Both the position numbers and the translations under genes were made by a program. Positions 12,302 through 24,500 of a stretch of DNA of 64,000 bases are shown here, in pieces (the stretch's first letter is position 1; every line of letters starts with the position of its first letter). Source of the DNA: Dacryopinax spathularia (lineage: Eukaryota; Basidiomycota; Dacrymycetes; Dacrymycetales; Dacrymycetaceae); the NCBI GenBank assembly GCA_037974965.1, contig JBBPFI010000010.1, positions 434,001 through 498,000 of the forward strand. Reading direction: 5' to 3'. Below the pieces are notes generated by a model, which was not told the origin of the DNA, ran no database searches, and worked only from the letters and a program-made list of their open reading frames with translations.

Positions 12302-12420
12302 TCCCAAACTCAAACTCTTGCTTGGTTTCGTCCTTTTCTTTTATTCTTGCACCTCTTGTTCCATCCCTCCCAAACTCTTGCTTGGTTTCGTCACCTCCTT
12401 TTATTCTTGCATCTCTTGTC
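12302..12420 (+). repeat. Two-copy tandem repeat, about 57 bp, in 3' region
   Basis: The string CAAACTCTTGCTTGGTTTCG occurs twice about 57 bases apart, followed in both copies by a diverged TTTTATTCTTGCAyCTCTTGT tract. It sits 25 bases after the stop codon of the preceding gene. Confidence 0.85.
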
Positions 12421-12769
12421 CCAGAGCTCGGCTCGGCCAAACGGTCCAGCTCAACAATTCGTTTGGCAGGTCCTTACAAACCTAAAATATTTTAGAACAG
12501 AAATCGGCTTCCGTCCGACGCACCTAGGCTGTATGCTTATGCTTCTTGCTTGCTTGCTCGTGTCCCTTGTGTTCCTATGCGTCAATGCAGTCATTACAGT
12601 GACAACTGGCGGTGTGCGAGTGAGGAACGTCGAACGGGATACATTACTTCGTCTATGTAGACAGGCGCGACTTGGGGGAATCGTGTATGATACAGGAGGA
12701 ATGTACAGGCACGTAGGAGGCAAGGTCGTGAAAGTGAGCAGAAGTGCTCTTTTGAGGAAGGTCAACGTA

Positions 12770-14047
12770 TTATACACGTCTTCGTTTATCAAGAAAATCT
12801 GCAAACCTGGTCAGCCCGGATTTCTCGGTGGAAATGATAAACGTACAAGGAACAGCTTCTGGAACCCAACCAACAACTTCCACCCCGAGCTCCCTCAGCG
12901 GCTCCAGCATCTCCGCATTCTGCGTCGCAAACTCGAGCGGAACACCGATCGTCCGAAGGCTCGAAACTGTCGGCAGATCCCTCCTACTCTGGACGAGCTG
13001 GACAAGTGGATTGACCCAGAACATCTGGTGGTCGATCTTGAGCGATTCGAGCGCAGGCACGTAGATCTGATCTATTGGCGTGCTCGCTGTCACTCGGAGG
13101 AAGTCGACGTGCGTGAAAGCGGAGTGTTGGCGATCTTTGAATGCGAGGCTGAGCGAGGTCGTCCCTGGCGCGGCGCGGAGTATGCTCTGCAGAACGACAG
13201 CTCGTAGCCGACCAAGGAGGGAGATCTCGCGGACGTTGGCGAGGTTGGATGCGCATGCGGCGGTGAGGGTGGAGGGCAGACCTTCTTCTTCACCGCTGAT
13301 GAGCTGCAACGAGAGGGATCGCAGGCGCGGTACCTTGATGCAGGATAGCAGGACGTTGCAGTCGAACGCGTACACGTTGACGAGCTGAACCGATCGCAGA
13401 TGTGGCAACAGCGCCATTTCTTTTGGAGGAACGTACGGCTCCATCGGCCAACCTTGGACATGCAAGGTCTCGATGGTGGGGAGCTTGCTGATCAGACGGA
13501 TGATGCCGCGCGCTGATTCGGCACTTTCGCTTAATGTGACGGAAAGATGCTTGAGAGCCGGCCAAGACGTGCGCAAGGGAAGAATCGGTGGTTTCGCAGG
13601 ACCGTCCGGTGTAGGAGGCCTTGTCGGCGGAGTGGGTGCTGCAACCTCGCGTTCCAGGTACATATGGATATCTTGAACTCGGCTCTTCACTTGCTCTGCA
13701 AGCAGGTCGTCCAGCTCCATAACCCGGGCCAGCCCGAGCACCCATAGACAGACGGGAGACTCTGCACTTCTCTTCAACCAGGTGTAGACGTCGTCTGGAA
13801 GGTCCTCGTCGCCCGGCCGGTAGTCATCATCGAAGCAGTAGAAGATGTTACGCCAGAGCAGCGGGGTGCCTTCAGATATCGTTTTCCATTTGGTCGAGAC
13901 GCGGCCGATGGCAGAGAGGAACTTCCAGAGCTCTCCCCATGCTGAGTTGACATCCGCCTCCCAGGAGGCGACGTATGACTCGAAGACCATGCTAAGCAGC
14001 TCGTTTGGTAGAGCGGCTATACCGCTGTTCAGACCGGTCACAGACAT
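12770..14047 (-). CDS. F-box protein
   Basis: Single exon, 425 residues. The N-terminus holds an F-box-like start (ALPNELLSMVFESYVAS, about 12-28) and the rest shows leucine-rich, LRR-like spacing (for example LKHLSVTLSES, LRSVQLVNVY, LRSLSLQLIS), the usual plan of the very large basidiomycete F-box family. Such proteins bring substrates to SCF ubiquitin ligases; the substrate is unknown. The start Met is directly before the F-box and the frame is clean. The downstream 12770 stop sits in an unremarkable 3' region. Confidence 0.8.
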   Translation of the reverse strand: MSVTGLNSGIAALPNELLSMVFESYVASWEADVNSAWGELWKFLSAIGRVSTKWKTISEGTPLLWRNIFYCFDDDYRPGDEDLPDDVYTWLKRSAESPVCLWVLGLARVMELDDLLAEQVKSRVQDIHMYLEREVAAPTPPTRPPTPDGPAKPPILPLRTSWPALKHLSVTLSESAESARGIIRLISKLPTIETLHVQGWPMEPYVPPKEMALLPHLRSVQLVNVYAFDCNVLLSCIKVPRLRSLSLQLISGEEEGLPSTLTAACASNLANVREISLLGRLRAVVLQSILRAAPGTTSLSLAFKDRQHSAFTHVDFLRVTASTPIDQIYVPALESLKIDHQMFWVNPLVQLVQSRRDLPTVSSLRTIGVPLEFATQNAEMLEPLRELGVEVVGWVPEAVPCTFIISTEKSGLTRFADFLDKRRRV

Positions 14048-14876
14048 CGTCGTAGGGTGTAGAGCGTGAGAAAGGATGTCGTGAAGGCTTTATAGACACG
14101 TAGGGACGGCGTGTGACCAATAGATGGAGCGCAGCGAAAGAAGCCAAAATCGGGTGCGGAGCAGTCAGAAGATGTCAGACGGAAGGCTCAGGGTCGTATG
14201 CTAATAGTCGGATAAACATTGGTTGTCGAAGATGGGAAGGGATCATTGTCAGCATTGTTGAAGGAAGTATGCCTCAAGAATGCTCACCTTGCAAAATTCA
14301 AACCGAACAAATGAACTATGATCGAGACCGGTCTCGGGATGGATCAATAAAAGAACCGAAACCGAAGGTGCTCGGGGATCAGCCGATAAGAAGATGATGC
14401 ATGCCTGCCACTAGAGAAGATGATACAAGGTGATAGACGATATGCGCTTTTCGTTTTCGCGGTGGGAGGGAAAATCTGCAAAACGAAAGCTGAAAGGCAG
14501 ACAACCCTTGGTGATTGTCATGACCGGAATCCTTGCAGGATCATATACGGAATACGAGTCAGAAGTCTGACTGCTGCCGTAAGACACCTGTCGCTTGGTT
14601 CCGTTCGGCGTGGGCAATCTCTCTTACGGACCGCTATATTCGGAAAGTGGCCGAGACGAACAGACTTCGTTTGACTCCCTTTGACAGCCCTCGAATGTGG
14701 ATGCCTCCGCAACGCATGTGAAGCACTGCGCCTATTCTCGCCCTCGCACCAACTGCCAACAAGAATCATCTCGGCGACCGGTTGCGGAGATACCCTTAGA
14801 GGCTGCCAAGTTGGCCGCCGAGTTGACAAGATACTGTAAAGCTCTGGAGTGGACTGTCTCCTCCTCATTTGACGTA
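14048..14876. other. Intergenic, no gene seen
   Basis: 829 bases between the divergent F-box and PIG-V genes. Several short open frames exist on both strands but none has coding character. It must contain both promoters. Confidence 0.5.
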
Positions 14877-16466
14877 ATGGATGCGAAGCAAGAAGGTCCT
14901 GTTGACACGCCTGACGATGACTCTCTTTTGAGCGTGGGACGGCAGATAGCAAGCGATATCCGACGCCGCCTTGATGTTACACAGCCTGGGAATCACAAGT
15001 TCATCATCTTTTGGGCCTCGATCCTGGCTCGAACTCTAACAGCGCTTATCATCAACTGCTGCGCACGATGGCTACCGCTGTTCGACACCTCTCCCTTACT
15101 CGAGACAACGTCGCCTCTGCTACGATGGGATACCTTCCATTTCGTCAATATCGCTGCTCATGGCGGATCGCCGGAATGGGAGCACGAGCTGGCGTTCGAC
15201 GGCAGCTTGCCGTTGGTTCTCAGCATCGTGAGCAATACGACCCAGAGTCTCATTGGCAAGGAACTCTCGTATAGCGCACTTGCCTCCACGGGGAGCTGGT
15301 TGATCGGTTTCGTGGACTTGTTCGTCTCACTGGAACTGTACGAGTACGTACGGTCGAGTCGCCGAGTGAAGCCGTCTGATATTAATATAGCATCACTATG
15401 TTGCTCACGAAAGCACCCGCATTCTCGTTGCTTACGAGCTTGCTCTACTGCCTACCTTCGTCGCCACCAGCAGTACTATATGCACCTTACACCGAACCGT
15501 TCTTTGCCTCCTCAGCTTTCGAGGGTCAGTCATTTTCCATCCTCGTCTGCGGTCAGGCTTACCTGACTGACTCCCGTAGGGATGAAGCACTGCTTAGAGA
15601 ACAATTTCGGCAGGGCGATAGTGAAGTTCGCTATCGCTCAATCCATCCGATCTTCAGGAATCCTGCTGTGGGCATTCCCAATATGGTATAAAGTTGCCGA
15701 GCCAGCACTTAGGAGCCTCATCCTGGACTTTAAGGTATACACCCATTTCTCATGATGGTAATGTTTCACTGACAACTCCTGCAGGGTGTCCGCCCGTTTA
15801 GACTACTGGGACCTACAACCGCCTACCTTGGCTGCCTTGCCATGCTCGCGATCGCTTTTCCGGTTGCTCTGTTGGGGCGGGAATACTATCTGCAGCACCT
15901 GACCAAGGTCAGGAACTTCTGCACAAGTACGAGGATGCGACCATGGTGCATGGACGGTGAATGGACGCACTGGACATCCTATTCCTTTGTGCAGGATCAC
16001 TACTGGTAAGATACTATATTTTCTTTGCGAAGCAGAAGGTCATCTTATGAACGATATGTCCAGGAACGTCGGCTTTCTTCGCTACTGGGAACCAGCACAA
16101 ATACCGAACTTCCTCATATCCGCGCCCGTCTACGCGCTCAACTTCTTCTATGCTTCCCACATCATCATCGCCGGCCTGAAGAGCTACTTCGGCAAACCGA
16201 CCTCTCCCTCGCCGTTCGCTAAACAGTTCCTACCGTTCGCCCTGCATGGGCTGGGATACAGCCTTATCCTGTTCTTTTGCGCTCATGTGCAGATTATGCT
16301 CCGCCAAGTGTCGAGCTTGCCGATCACTTACTGGGGAGCGGCGGCGTTGCTCTCCGGGCAGTTTGGGGAGCGAGGACGGTTCTGGGGGAGGATGTGGGTG
16401 ATGTGGAGCGTGATGTGGGGTGTTGTTAGCTGCATATTGTGGGCGACGTTCCTGCCTCCAGCGTAA
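14877..16466 (+). CDS. GPI18: GPI mannosyltransferase 2 (PIG-V / Gpi18)
   Basis: Exons 14877-15343, 15391-15524, 15580-15734, 15785-16005 and 16064-16466 give 459 residues. PIG-V adds the second mannose to the GPI anchor precursor in the ER membrane. Landmarks: RWDTFHFVNIAAHG and EHELAFDGSLP in the first luminal loop (the usual WD and HE motifs), APYTEPFF, QDHYWNVGFLRYW split by intron 4, and QIPNFLISAPVY. Many hydrophobic segments cover the chain. The family is normally 430-500 residues, so length fits. The upstream frame is open from 14697, but the first good Met before the first membrane segment is at 14877. Another GPI enzyme gene, GPI11, lies at 32.7 kb; they are not adjacent. Confidence 0.9.
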
Positions 16467-16712
16467 AGCGCCGCTGCAGTCATCGGGGCGCTTGTATACC
16501 CTCATTCATATACCCATGATAATCAACGAAGAGTGGCAGAGCATGACATAATATTGCATAGCTCCTATCCATACAAATGCAACGGCGGTGGCATGGCCCC
16601 CTGTGGGTGACTCACACCCATCCTAACCGCAACCAAGCTCGCATATCAACCTCTCACGCCCTGAGACGTATGATGACCGAAACGACCCGTGGACTCTCGC
16701 AAAGAAAGGCGT

Positions 16713-17269
16713 CTATTTCTCGGGGTTTGCGTTCCTGGATTACAGAGTCAGTATCATCGTTGCGTGACGGTGGATGGAGAGAAAGATGGATCAGATAGGA
16801 GCGAAAGACATTTGTAAGATGCAGTTATGTCAACACGGGTTGTTCAGTGTGAACTATGCGAAGCAGCTTGTTCATCGTGCAAAAGGTGGTGCTCCACGAA
16901 AGATGACAGCACGCAGTCAAACGAAATCAGGTACTCACATCCTCCGCTTGCCACCAGGAGCAGTGGTAACGTTGACGAAGCTGGATGCAATGTCAGCACT
17001 GAGATTGGGAGGCAGAGGGCGGATGGGACGCACCGACGGTTGTAGAGCATGCGCTTCTTTGCGCGGCCCTTCGGCTTCTTCTTCTTCTCCTGCTTCTCAA
17101 CCTTTGGTGTCTGCTGCTTGACCTTACCCGCACGGGCAAGGGATCCGTGAACTGGTTGGATGGCACATTAGCATAGGTTCGCTGTCGTCTGACCAAGTAC
17201 CGTACCTGGATGACGATGTCAGCAATTTGAACAGCTTGGCGAGTGATAACGAGACGCACCTTTTCCCAT
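16713..17269 (-). CDS. RPS30: 40S ribosomal protein eS30
   Basis: Four exons, 17269-17260, 17151-17034, 16980-16939 and 16734-16713, give exactly 63 residues, the same length as yeast Rps30. The sequence starts [14 protein letters not shown], continues through [18 protein letters not shown] and ends KRRMNANPEK. It is a small basic protein of the 40S subunit near the decoding site. The first exon carries only ten coding bases and the last intron (204 bases, 16735-16938) splits the Met codon before NANPEK, leaving a 22-base final exon. Unlike animals there is no ubiquitin-like (FAU) domain fused upstream, as is normal in fungi. The 5' exon and 3' exon are too short to be found by simple ORF search. 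Confidence 0.93.
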
Positions 17270-19804
17270 GTTTGCTTGAGGTCGACTGCTTGATCAGAGA
17301 ACGCTATGTACGCTCTCCTGGCGATGCAGGTATAAGTTGGCGAGTTGGCGACGGTGAGGACGGCACTCGCTGTTGTCGATGGGTGGAGCTGACTTGGCGG
17401 GCGGTTACGCGTGCAATGAAAATGTACAGCTCTTGCTTTAGGGCAGGTTTAACGGAAACAAGTGTTCGGAGGCAAATGAGCCTCGCCACAAAAACTCCCC
17501 GGATTATCTCTCTCGCGGCTCCGAGCGCTCCCTGCTTCCTCCGCAAGAAGAGTGGGCCTCGCGGAGCAGACTCTCCTAAACGTTCTTCTCTCCTGATTCG
17601 CTACAATCGCTTCTCCTATGTCTAGCTTCGCTGTCCAAGCTCTTCAAAACTGTCACCTTGTGTATCTTGGAGCATTGGTCTAGCCATTTCCGGCCGCCGA
17701 TAGCCAAGACGTCCTCTGCAAAGCTGTACAATCGCACTTCTTCTTGCAGTCACCACCCACTCAACTGCTTCTGACGCTTGTTCCTGGCTACTCAGCGCGA
17801 CCTATACCGGGTGCTATGCTATCTCCGCTTCTAAGCAGCTGCGGTGCCTGGATCTGGCCAAGCCCACCGAACAACGGTCTCTCTCTGATCTGTCACGGTA
17901 ACGCTCGTACCTGGGCCTAGTTGTTGCTTCTACACTTCATCAACACAGCTCCCGAAAATGGGATCATGCTCGCCCTCGTGCGCCTACCCTTTGCTTTCCC
18001 CCTCATTCGGCCAGGCATGACCGGCGTCGTGCCTGGTTCGTAATCTGCTCACTCACTGACGCCCAAGTCCGAGATTGGCAAGACCGGGTCAACTCGGGCA
18101 ACATCCTATCATCCGCACCCCTCTCCAGCCCACGCCAATACCCCGCCCTCTATTCTTCTTCCTGGGCAACCAGCACGCTCGCTCGCGTGGCCAGCAAGCC
18201 TGGCCCAAACACTTCACCCGCCGGCGGCCGTCCCTCCCAGTGGCTTCGGGCGCATGATACCACCTCCCTGGTCTGCTCATACCAGGCACGTCCAGCGGCA
18301 CGGGTAGCCTAATCTTCCCTGATATCCCTATGGCCTCGGCCTCAATATCCGCAACGAGCGAATCGCCGACCTCACAATGGCCCATCCAACACCCTTGTAT
18401 CGGGGCCCGATACAGGGAAGCCCCTGGTTAGAACTGTAATCATGTGGACCTTGGTCAGGGGGAAGCAGGGTCTGGTGCGGTAAGTGGCACCAGATTGTTA
18501 GAGGGATTCTGGACGATACGGTGGGCCGCTCGGCGGCCGCTGGTCCTCCGCCTCTCCGCCCGCGGGCGGGAGAGAGGGAGGGATGCCACAATCGGGCCGA
18601 GGCGAGAAGGTGGAATGTGGTGGTGTAGTGAGTCGGAACCAGCGCCAAGGCCTCGTCTAACTCTTGCTTCTGGAGCGTACGACAGGTGAGCTCATGTGGG
18701 ACGACAAGCTTCTTTCGCGAGTTCGGTCGGCCGCCGAATGTTGCTGGCGCCACACGGCGTTTGGAGCGGCAGAAGAGGGGCAGAGAAGCGCGGGGTTCAT
18801 AATTGGCAGGCGTGAATGCCAAGAAGCGAGGACCGAGATTCAGCGGCGAGGACGTCATGTTGCTTCTACGCGTCTCGTTTAATGCTACCAAGTCGCGTGC
18901 AACTCACGGAAAGGTGGACCAAGTCCCAGCCTGCTTGTAGCAGCTCCCGTGCAGCATATACGTAGCGGTCTCGCAACAGTACCACAGGCTTCAGTGGTTG
19001 TAGTATTACGACAAGTCTCATTCAGATTTTTGCTTTTCTAAGAGCGACAGAGCTACAAACAGACTGCCTCAAGAGCAGCAGGATATCAAGTTCAGCACAA
19101 AAGACTAGCGAGACAGCCCTCAGATCAACCACACAACCACAACAAAACACAGATCAACAGATCACAGCGAAAATGAAATAAGAGTTCGAGCCCCCAAAAA
19201 CAGGGCAAGAGAAAACCGACTCGAAAGACACGAAAGATAGACAGCGAAAGATTATGCTGCAGAAACGGGAGACTAACTATCGACAGGGGAAAAGGGATGG
19301 CGGCCTTCGCGGCGAATCGAGCGGAGGACGAAGTCTAGGATGTATGCACAGGGGTCGGGTGGGCAGTTACTGTACATATGCGGTATTATGATCGATGGAT
19401 GTGTGCCGCTTGTTGGAGGGCACTGATGCGATGGATTGGACTTGGTGAGACGGATCAATCCTCGTCGCAGTGCCGCGTTGCTGTTTGAGCTCGGCGGTCC
19501 TGGATGAGGACGATGGTGGTGATGGTGATGGTGATGATGGGCGGATGCGTGCGTATGAGACAGTTGATTAAGTTTTGTTGAGACAGCCAGAGAGGGAGAT
19601 AGAGAGACAGCAGGACATAGTCCATATCGAAAGAGCGAGAAACCAGAGACTGGGTATGTGTTCCCCACGGGGAACATCCATCATCCATCTTGATGATAGA
19701 TTTTGGCTTGATGCGGAGTTTGATGATTGATGTTCGATCGTTGATGATCGTTTGATGAAGCTGATCGGGATTGGTGGTTTTGAGGGGATGATGATGACAC
19801 ATCC
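17270..19804. other. 2.5 kb without a supported gene
   Basis: Short frames on both strands lack coding character. 18990-19260 is A-rich on +. 19513-19540 has a GAT/GGT microsatellite, and 19680-19800 is rich in TTGATGAT-like words. The left part must hold the eS30 promoter, the right part the 3' end of the next gene. Confidence 0.45.
19513..19540 (+). repeat. GATGGT microsatellite
   Basis: Short run of GATGGT/GATGGTGAT units on +, read as His codons on the minus strand. It lies in the 3' flank of the 593-residue gene. Confidence 0.7.
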
Positions 19805-21586
19805 TCACCAACCCGCCAACACCTCCCTCGGTAAATCCAGCGCATTCCGGCGCCTCACTTTGACCTCATCCTCCCTATCCCGCATCAGAACATCAGCCAC
19901 ATCCTGTTCTTGCTCCGCCTCAACAGCATCCTTCATCTCCACGTCCATCTCCACATCCACATCAACCGACATGGACATAGGCATGGAGAGATGCGAGTTG
20001 CCAGAGTAGGGATAAGGATCAGGATCGACAACCATCACTCCCCCGTCCACTTCCCCAAGCGGGGGGATCCGGAATGCCGTTGGCACCTTTCCGACTCGTA
20101 AGGGAGGGAGAGGGAGGGAGAGGGGGATCCCGCGGGTGTGTTTTGGTCTTGTGGGCCTTGAGGCGGGGGAGGGGGAAGGCGTAGGGGGGAGAGAAGGCGG
20201 GAGGGACGAGGGGAGGGACGGAGAGGGCGAGGACGATGGAGAGGGTGAAGGGGAGGGGGAAGGGTTCCGGACTGTCAGCCTCGGGGTGCGCATTGGTGGT
20301 GGTGGGAGGCTCGTGGGCAGCGTGGGCAGAGGCGGGGTGGGAAGGGAAGGGAAAGAGATCTTGCTCCTCCCCCTTTCCCTTTCCCTCACTCCTTCCCTCG
20401 CCCCCTTCATCTCCACGTCCATCCGCCCAACCTCCATCCTCATCCCCTCCTCCTCCTCCTCAGAGGCCGAGCCCGAGTCCTCGGCAGAGGTGAGCACGGA
20501 AAGACCAAGCGGACTCCGCCTCCCCCGTCCCAGCCCACGCCTACTCAACCCAAACCCATCCCCCTCCACCCACTCCCGTTCCCTTTCCTCAAGGAGCGCA
20601 AGAAGGCGCTTCATCTCCTCCACCCTCCCGACCAACCTGGAGTACTCCCCCAGCTGGCTCGCACTGAGCGAGGGGGGGAACCTCGTACTGGTGGAACTCG
20701 GTGTGCTTGGTGTGCTCGGGCCAGAGGAATGGGAGAGCGCAGGAGTGGGGGGAAGGGCGGGGAAGTCTGCGGATCCTGATGAGGATAAGGAGGTGGTGGA
20801 GGAGGAGGAGGAGGAACAGCTGCTGCCCGCTGGGCTTGGAGGTTCTGAGGTGGGGCAGAGGAGCTCGTCCAATTCCGCACTGGCTCGTCTCAGAGCGGAG
20901 CGGGCGGACCAGGCAGCCCACCCTCCTGAGCCTTTACAGAACACGCGTTGCGTCAGCTCGGGTTGGATGTGCCGGGCGTAGGCGTCTACAAGGCGCGAGC
21001 GGGCTTGACGCCTATAGAAGCGGGATGGAGGTGTAGGCGGGCCGGCGAGGGAGCGGGAGTTGGGGGATGTGGGCGATGTGGGGGTTGAGGGGAAGGCGGG
21101 TAGGAAGGAGGAGAGGAGGGAGAGGAGGGAGGGTGAGTCTGGGCCTCTTTGTGCTGCTTGTGCCTGTCCCTGGGCCGAGGAGGAGGAAGTAGGAGGCGTA
21201 GGAGGGCGAGGAGGGAGACCCCTCTTTTCCCTCTCGAGCTCCTCTGTGGAGCGCGACACATCCCGGCAGACTTGTTCAAGCTTCTCCCGGAGCTCATCAT
21301 CCATCCCCAGCAGGATCACTTCCCCCTCCTCACCTCCCAACCCAAGCACCCGGCACTCCACAACCCCGCGCCCGAGGTCAAACGTCACGCTATGCAGAAG
21401 CTCGACACCCGCGCACGCTCTATCCAGTGCATGTGCCGCTGGAGGGGGAGGGAGGTTGTGGGAGATGGCGAGTGAGAGGGAGCTGGACCAAGCGGGGGGG
21501 AAGGGGAGTGGCTGGGGGAGCGCGGGGAATGAGAGTGTGAAGAGGATCGTCAGTCCTGGAGAGGGGGGGACGACGCGTAGTATCAT
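19805..21586 (-). CDS. Low-complexity protein of unknown function
   Basis: One exon of 593 residues. I do not recognise it. The first 120 residues look ordered, with beta-type hydrophobic patterning (VTFDLGRGVVECRVLGLGG) followed by a helix with charged repeats. A second ordered island near 195-245 contains RFYRRQARSRLVDAYARHI and two Trp close together (GGWAAWSARS). A leucine-rich helix follows at about 320-345. The C-terminal third is Ser/Pro repeats, acidic stretches with many Met and Val-Asp pairs, and ends DLPREVLAGW. The opposite strand is also open over long parts because of codon bias, but its translation is low-complexity. An additional small upstream or downstream exon cannot be excluded. 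Confidence 0.6.
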   Translation of the reverse strand: MILRVVPPSPGLTILFTLSFPALPQPLPFPPAWSSSLSLAISHNLPPPPAAHALDRACAGVELLHSVTFDLGRGVVECRVLGLGGEEGEVILLGMDDELREKLEQVCRDVSRSTEELEREKRGLPPRPPTPPTSSSSAQGQAQAAQRGPDSPSLLSLLSSFLPAFPSTPTSPTSPNSRSLAGPPTPPSRFYRRQARSRLVDAYARHIQPELTQRVFCKGSGGWAAWSARSALRRASAELDELLCPTSEPPSPAGSSCSSSSSSTTSLSSSGSADFPALPPTPALSHSSGPSTPSTPSSTSTRFPPSLSASQLGEYSRLVGRVEEMKRLLALLEEREREWVEGDGFGLSRRGLGRGRRSPLGLSVLTSAEDSGSASEEEEEGMRMEVGRMDVEMKGAREGVRERERGRSKISFPSLPTPPLPTLPTSLPPPPMRTPRLTVRNPSPSPSPSPSSSPSPSLPSSLPPSLPPTPSPSPASRPTRPKHTRGIPLSLPLPPLRVGKVPTAFRIPPLGEVDGGVMVVDPDPYPYSGNSHLSMPMSMSVDVDVEMDVEMKDAVEAEQEQDVADVLMRDREDEVKVRRRNALDLPREVLAGW

Positions 21587-24500
21587 TTTGCTTTTCTTCT
21601 GCTGCTTGTGAGCTTGGTGGTGGGTGGCTGGCCGCTAGCGTGTTCTTGCGTGGCCGGTCGGTAAGTGGGCAGCAGTGGACAGGTGCGGAGGTGGACGAAG
21701 ACGGTGGACAGCGGTGGACGAAGCGTGGCGGGCAGGAATGCAGAAATATGCAAGGAATGCGCTTCCTCGTCGTTCTTATGTACAAGCCGTTATTTCCTCT
21801 GAGCCCCTAAGGCACGTCGGAATGCAGCAGGAATGCGGAATGCCTGCCTTGACCAGGGGGAATGCGATGCAAGACACCGTTGTACCAGGGCGGCGAGATG
21901 GCTGGTCGTCCGTCGCCTACCACTAGTCGTCGGGTGTCGTAGGGCGGGGCGGACGAGACAGAGGTGGCGGGCAACGAGCTGCTATGGATAGGCGAGGGAG
22001 AGACAACACGGTCAGCGGGCGAGACACGCGCCTGGGTTGTAGGACGTGTGTCGGGCGTCGGCGCGTGCGGGTGTGCCTGCGCGATATGCGGGTACGGAGT
22101 AGGGAGCGAGGAACGGTCAGGGCAGCCGCGACCTCCTCCTTGACCTCCTCTTGCTCGTCTCGTTGCTCGTCGTCGTCGTCGAGTGCCTGGAAGCTTGTCG
22201 ACGCTCGGGGTCGAGGGGAACGTAAGATGCTGAGAGAGGAATGGTCGGAATGACCCCCCAATCCCCCTACTAAAGAGTGTCCTGCGCCTAGGGTGTTGTT
22301 TACAGTCTCACCCCCCAAGTCGGCAAGAGTCGGCAGACCCCTACACGAGGCGCCACAACCCTCGTTATTCCCCCCTGCGTTTAATGTAGACGGGTCGGGC
22401 GCGTCAAGTCTGTCGGATGAAAGACAAGGACGGGTCTGGCTCGCGTGGGTGAGGCGTGCGCGGGTGGGCCAATGAGAGGTGTGGAAAGAGGGTCGGGCGA
22501 GCGAGCCTTGACGGAGGGAGAAGGGGCGGATGTTTCGGGTTTGAAGGACGGAGGGGGATGGGGGATGGGCCCCGTCTCACTTGGTCCTATATGGGTATGG
22601 GTGTATGCTTGTTTGTTGGACGCGTGTGGATGCGTATATGCGAGGCCGTCGGGGTCGAACTCGAGCTTGTAAGACTGCAGCTGTCGGCCGCAAGCTGTAG
22701 CTCGAGGGGGATAAAGCTCAGAGGAGAGGGGACGAGCCAAGCAAGCCGACTCTTCCAAATAGCAGTCCTTCGTTGGGGCGATAGCGTCGATTAGCGTCGT
22801 ATCGTTCGACCGTCCCAAGATCCACTAAACGGGGAGCGAGCAAGAGACGGGATAGAGTGCGACTGACCCCGGAGCTAGGGGAACGCGAGGACGGTGCAGG
22901 GAACGGGACTTGATCTCTCCCACCTGGGTGAGGGATTATAACACGTCCACTCCACCCCATCTACTCAATCCAGAGAATACACTCCGTATGAGGAGAGAAG
23001 AAGGCGGATGAATGCCCCAGGTCCACCCACTCACACCACGCACGCACGCCATGCACAACCGTAGCATACGAAGGCCAAGCTTCCCCTCCCCTCCCGTCGC
23101 GTCCAACAAGCATATTCCCGCTCATTCGGACATTGCGCGAAGCCAACCTCAGGAGTGTCACGCCTCACGCGACCATCATCCCCCTTCTTCTCGACTTCTG
23201 TTGCCCCTTTAGCTTCTGGCTTCTGACGCCTGAAAATCGCCTGATACGATCACACTCTTCGTGTCGCCTCGTGGGGATTGGGGGAGGGTCTGGCGAGGGG
23301 TTCTCCGGGACCGAGTCGAGCTGAACCCTTTCACTTCCCTTCCTGCCTTGCCTTGTATGACTTGTCTGTCAGTGGCGGCGAGTGACTGGTTGATAGGTTC
23401 TGCTGTGCGCTGCTGTCGTCTGTCATGGTCCCCTGCTGTCTACTGCCTGCTGTCTGCGGTTTGGGACCTTGAGCAGATGGCGCTACACATGACTGACTGA
23501 CTGATTGCTGACATCCTCTGACCGTTGATGTTGGACACGCTCTGGCCTTGCTATGCGGATGGAGGATAGGGATGGGCGTCCTATCCCTTGACTGCTTTTG
23601 GTCCTATGGTTGTGCGGGCTCTGTTGTGCGGGCTGGGCTGAGCTGGGCTTATCCGCGCGAACCCCCCCTCCTCCTCCTCCTATGCGGTATACCGAGGCGT
23701 CCTATCTCCTATCTCCTACCTACGTACGTCCACCACCAATCTTGGCGGCCCTCCGAGCGTATGAAGCACGTACTATATGGTCCAACATCTATCCTATCAC
23801 TTGCGGACAGACTATAACGGCTCTCAGGCTCCTGCTAGGCACGACCCGTGATCCCCTAGACGAGTACTGTCAGGCTCTTCCGCTCTAGTCGGCCAGGGCG
23901 GACGTAAGGGGGTCGAAGGGGACAAGCAGGGGATCCGCCACACTAGTCAGGCAGGCTGCTGCGCACATGGCTAGAGGCGAACGAGAGGCGTACAGACAAC
24001 TGAGCGAGAGAGACAAGGGCGAAGGGCGAACGCCGCCCTCGTCATCCCGATCCGCCATACCCATCCGGTCTCACACCCTCTCTCCTTCAGGGCAGCCGAA
24101 CACCGGTATTAACGGTATTTGACGGTATCGTCGGAATGAGCGGCATGAGTGGCTTGCAGGCACTCGTCTCACCCAACCTACTACTATGTTCCACCTCCGG
24201 CACGCTGAGAATGCAGGTACGAGGACGAGGAATGTCTCGCACGCAAAACCTGCTTGGTGCGCTATGTTTCGGTTTTGCGCTAACGGGACGGGCCGAGCTC
24301 AGGTATGCGACTAAGGGTGAAGAGCTGGCAAGCCACCGGCGTAGCTGGGGATCTGAGACGCTTTGAGACGAGGTTGGGTATGTATGGTATTGTCAGTGCG
24401 CTTTGTGAATATTTTTGAGGTTTGGACGCTTTGGCTGGAGGTGAGGTGGGCGTGCGGTGTGGAAGGGTGGCTTGCTGCTTCGTATTGGTATACTATTGGT

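Noticed and set aside
16735-16938. C/D-box snoRNA in the last eS30 intron
   Set aside because: C-like and D-like boxes are in the wrong order or too close together.
18328-18891. 187-residue frame on minus
   Set aside because: Irregular composition, no motif, no splice-supported extension.
20136-20981. 281-residue frame on plus
   Set aside because: Antisense shadow of the Ser/Pro-rich coding part of the 593-residue gene.
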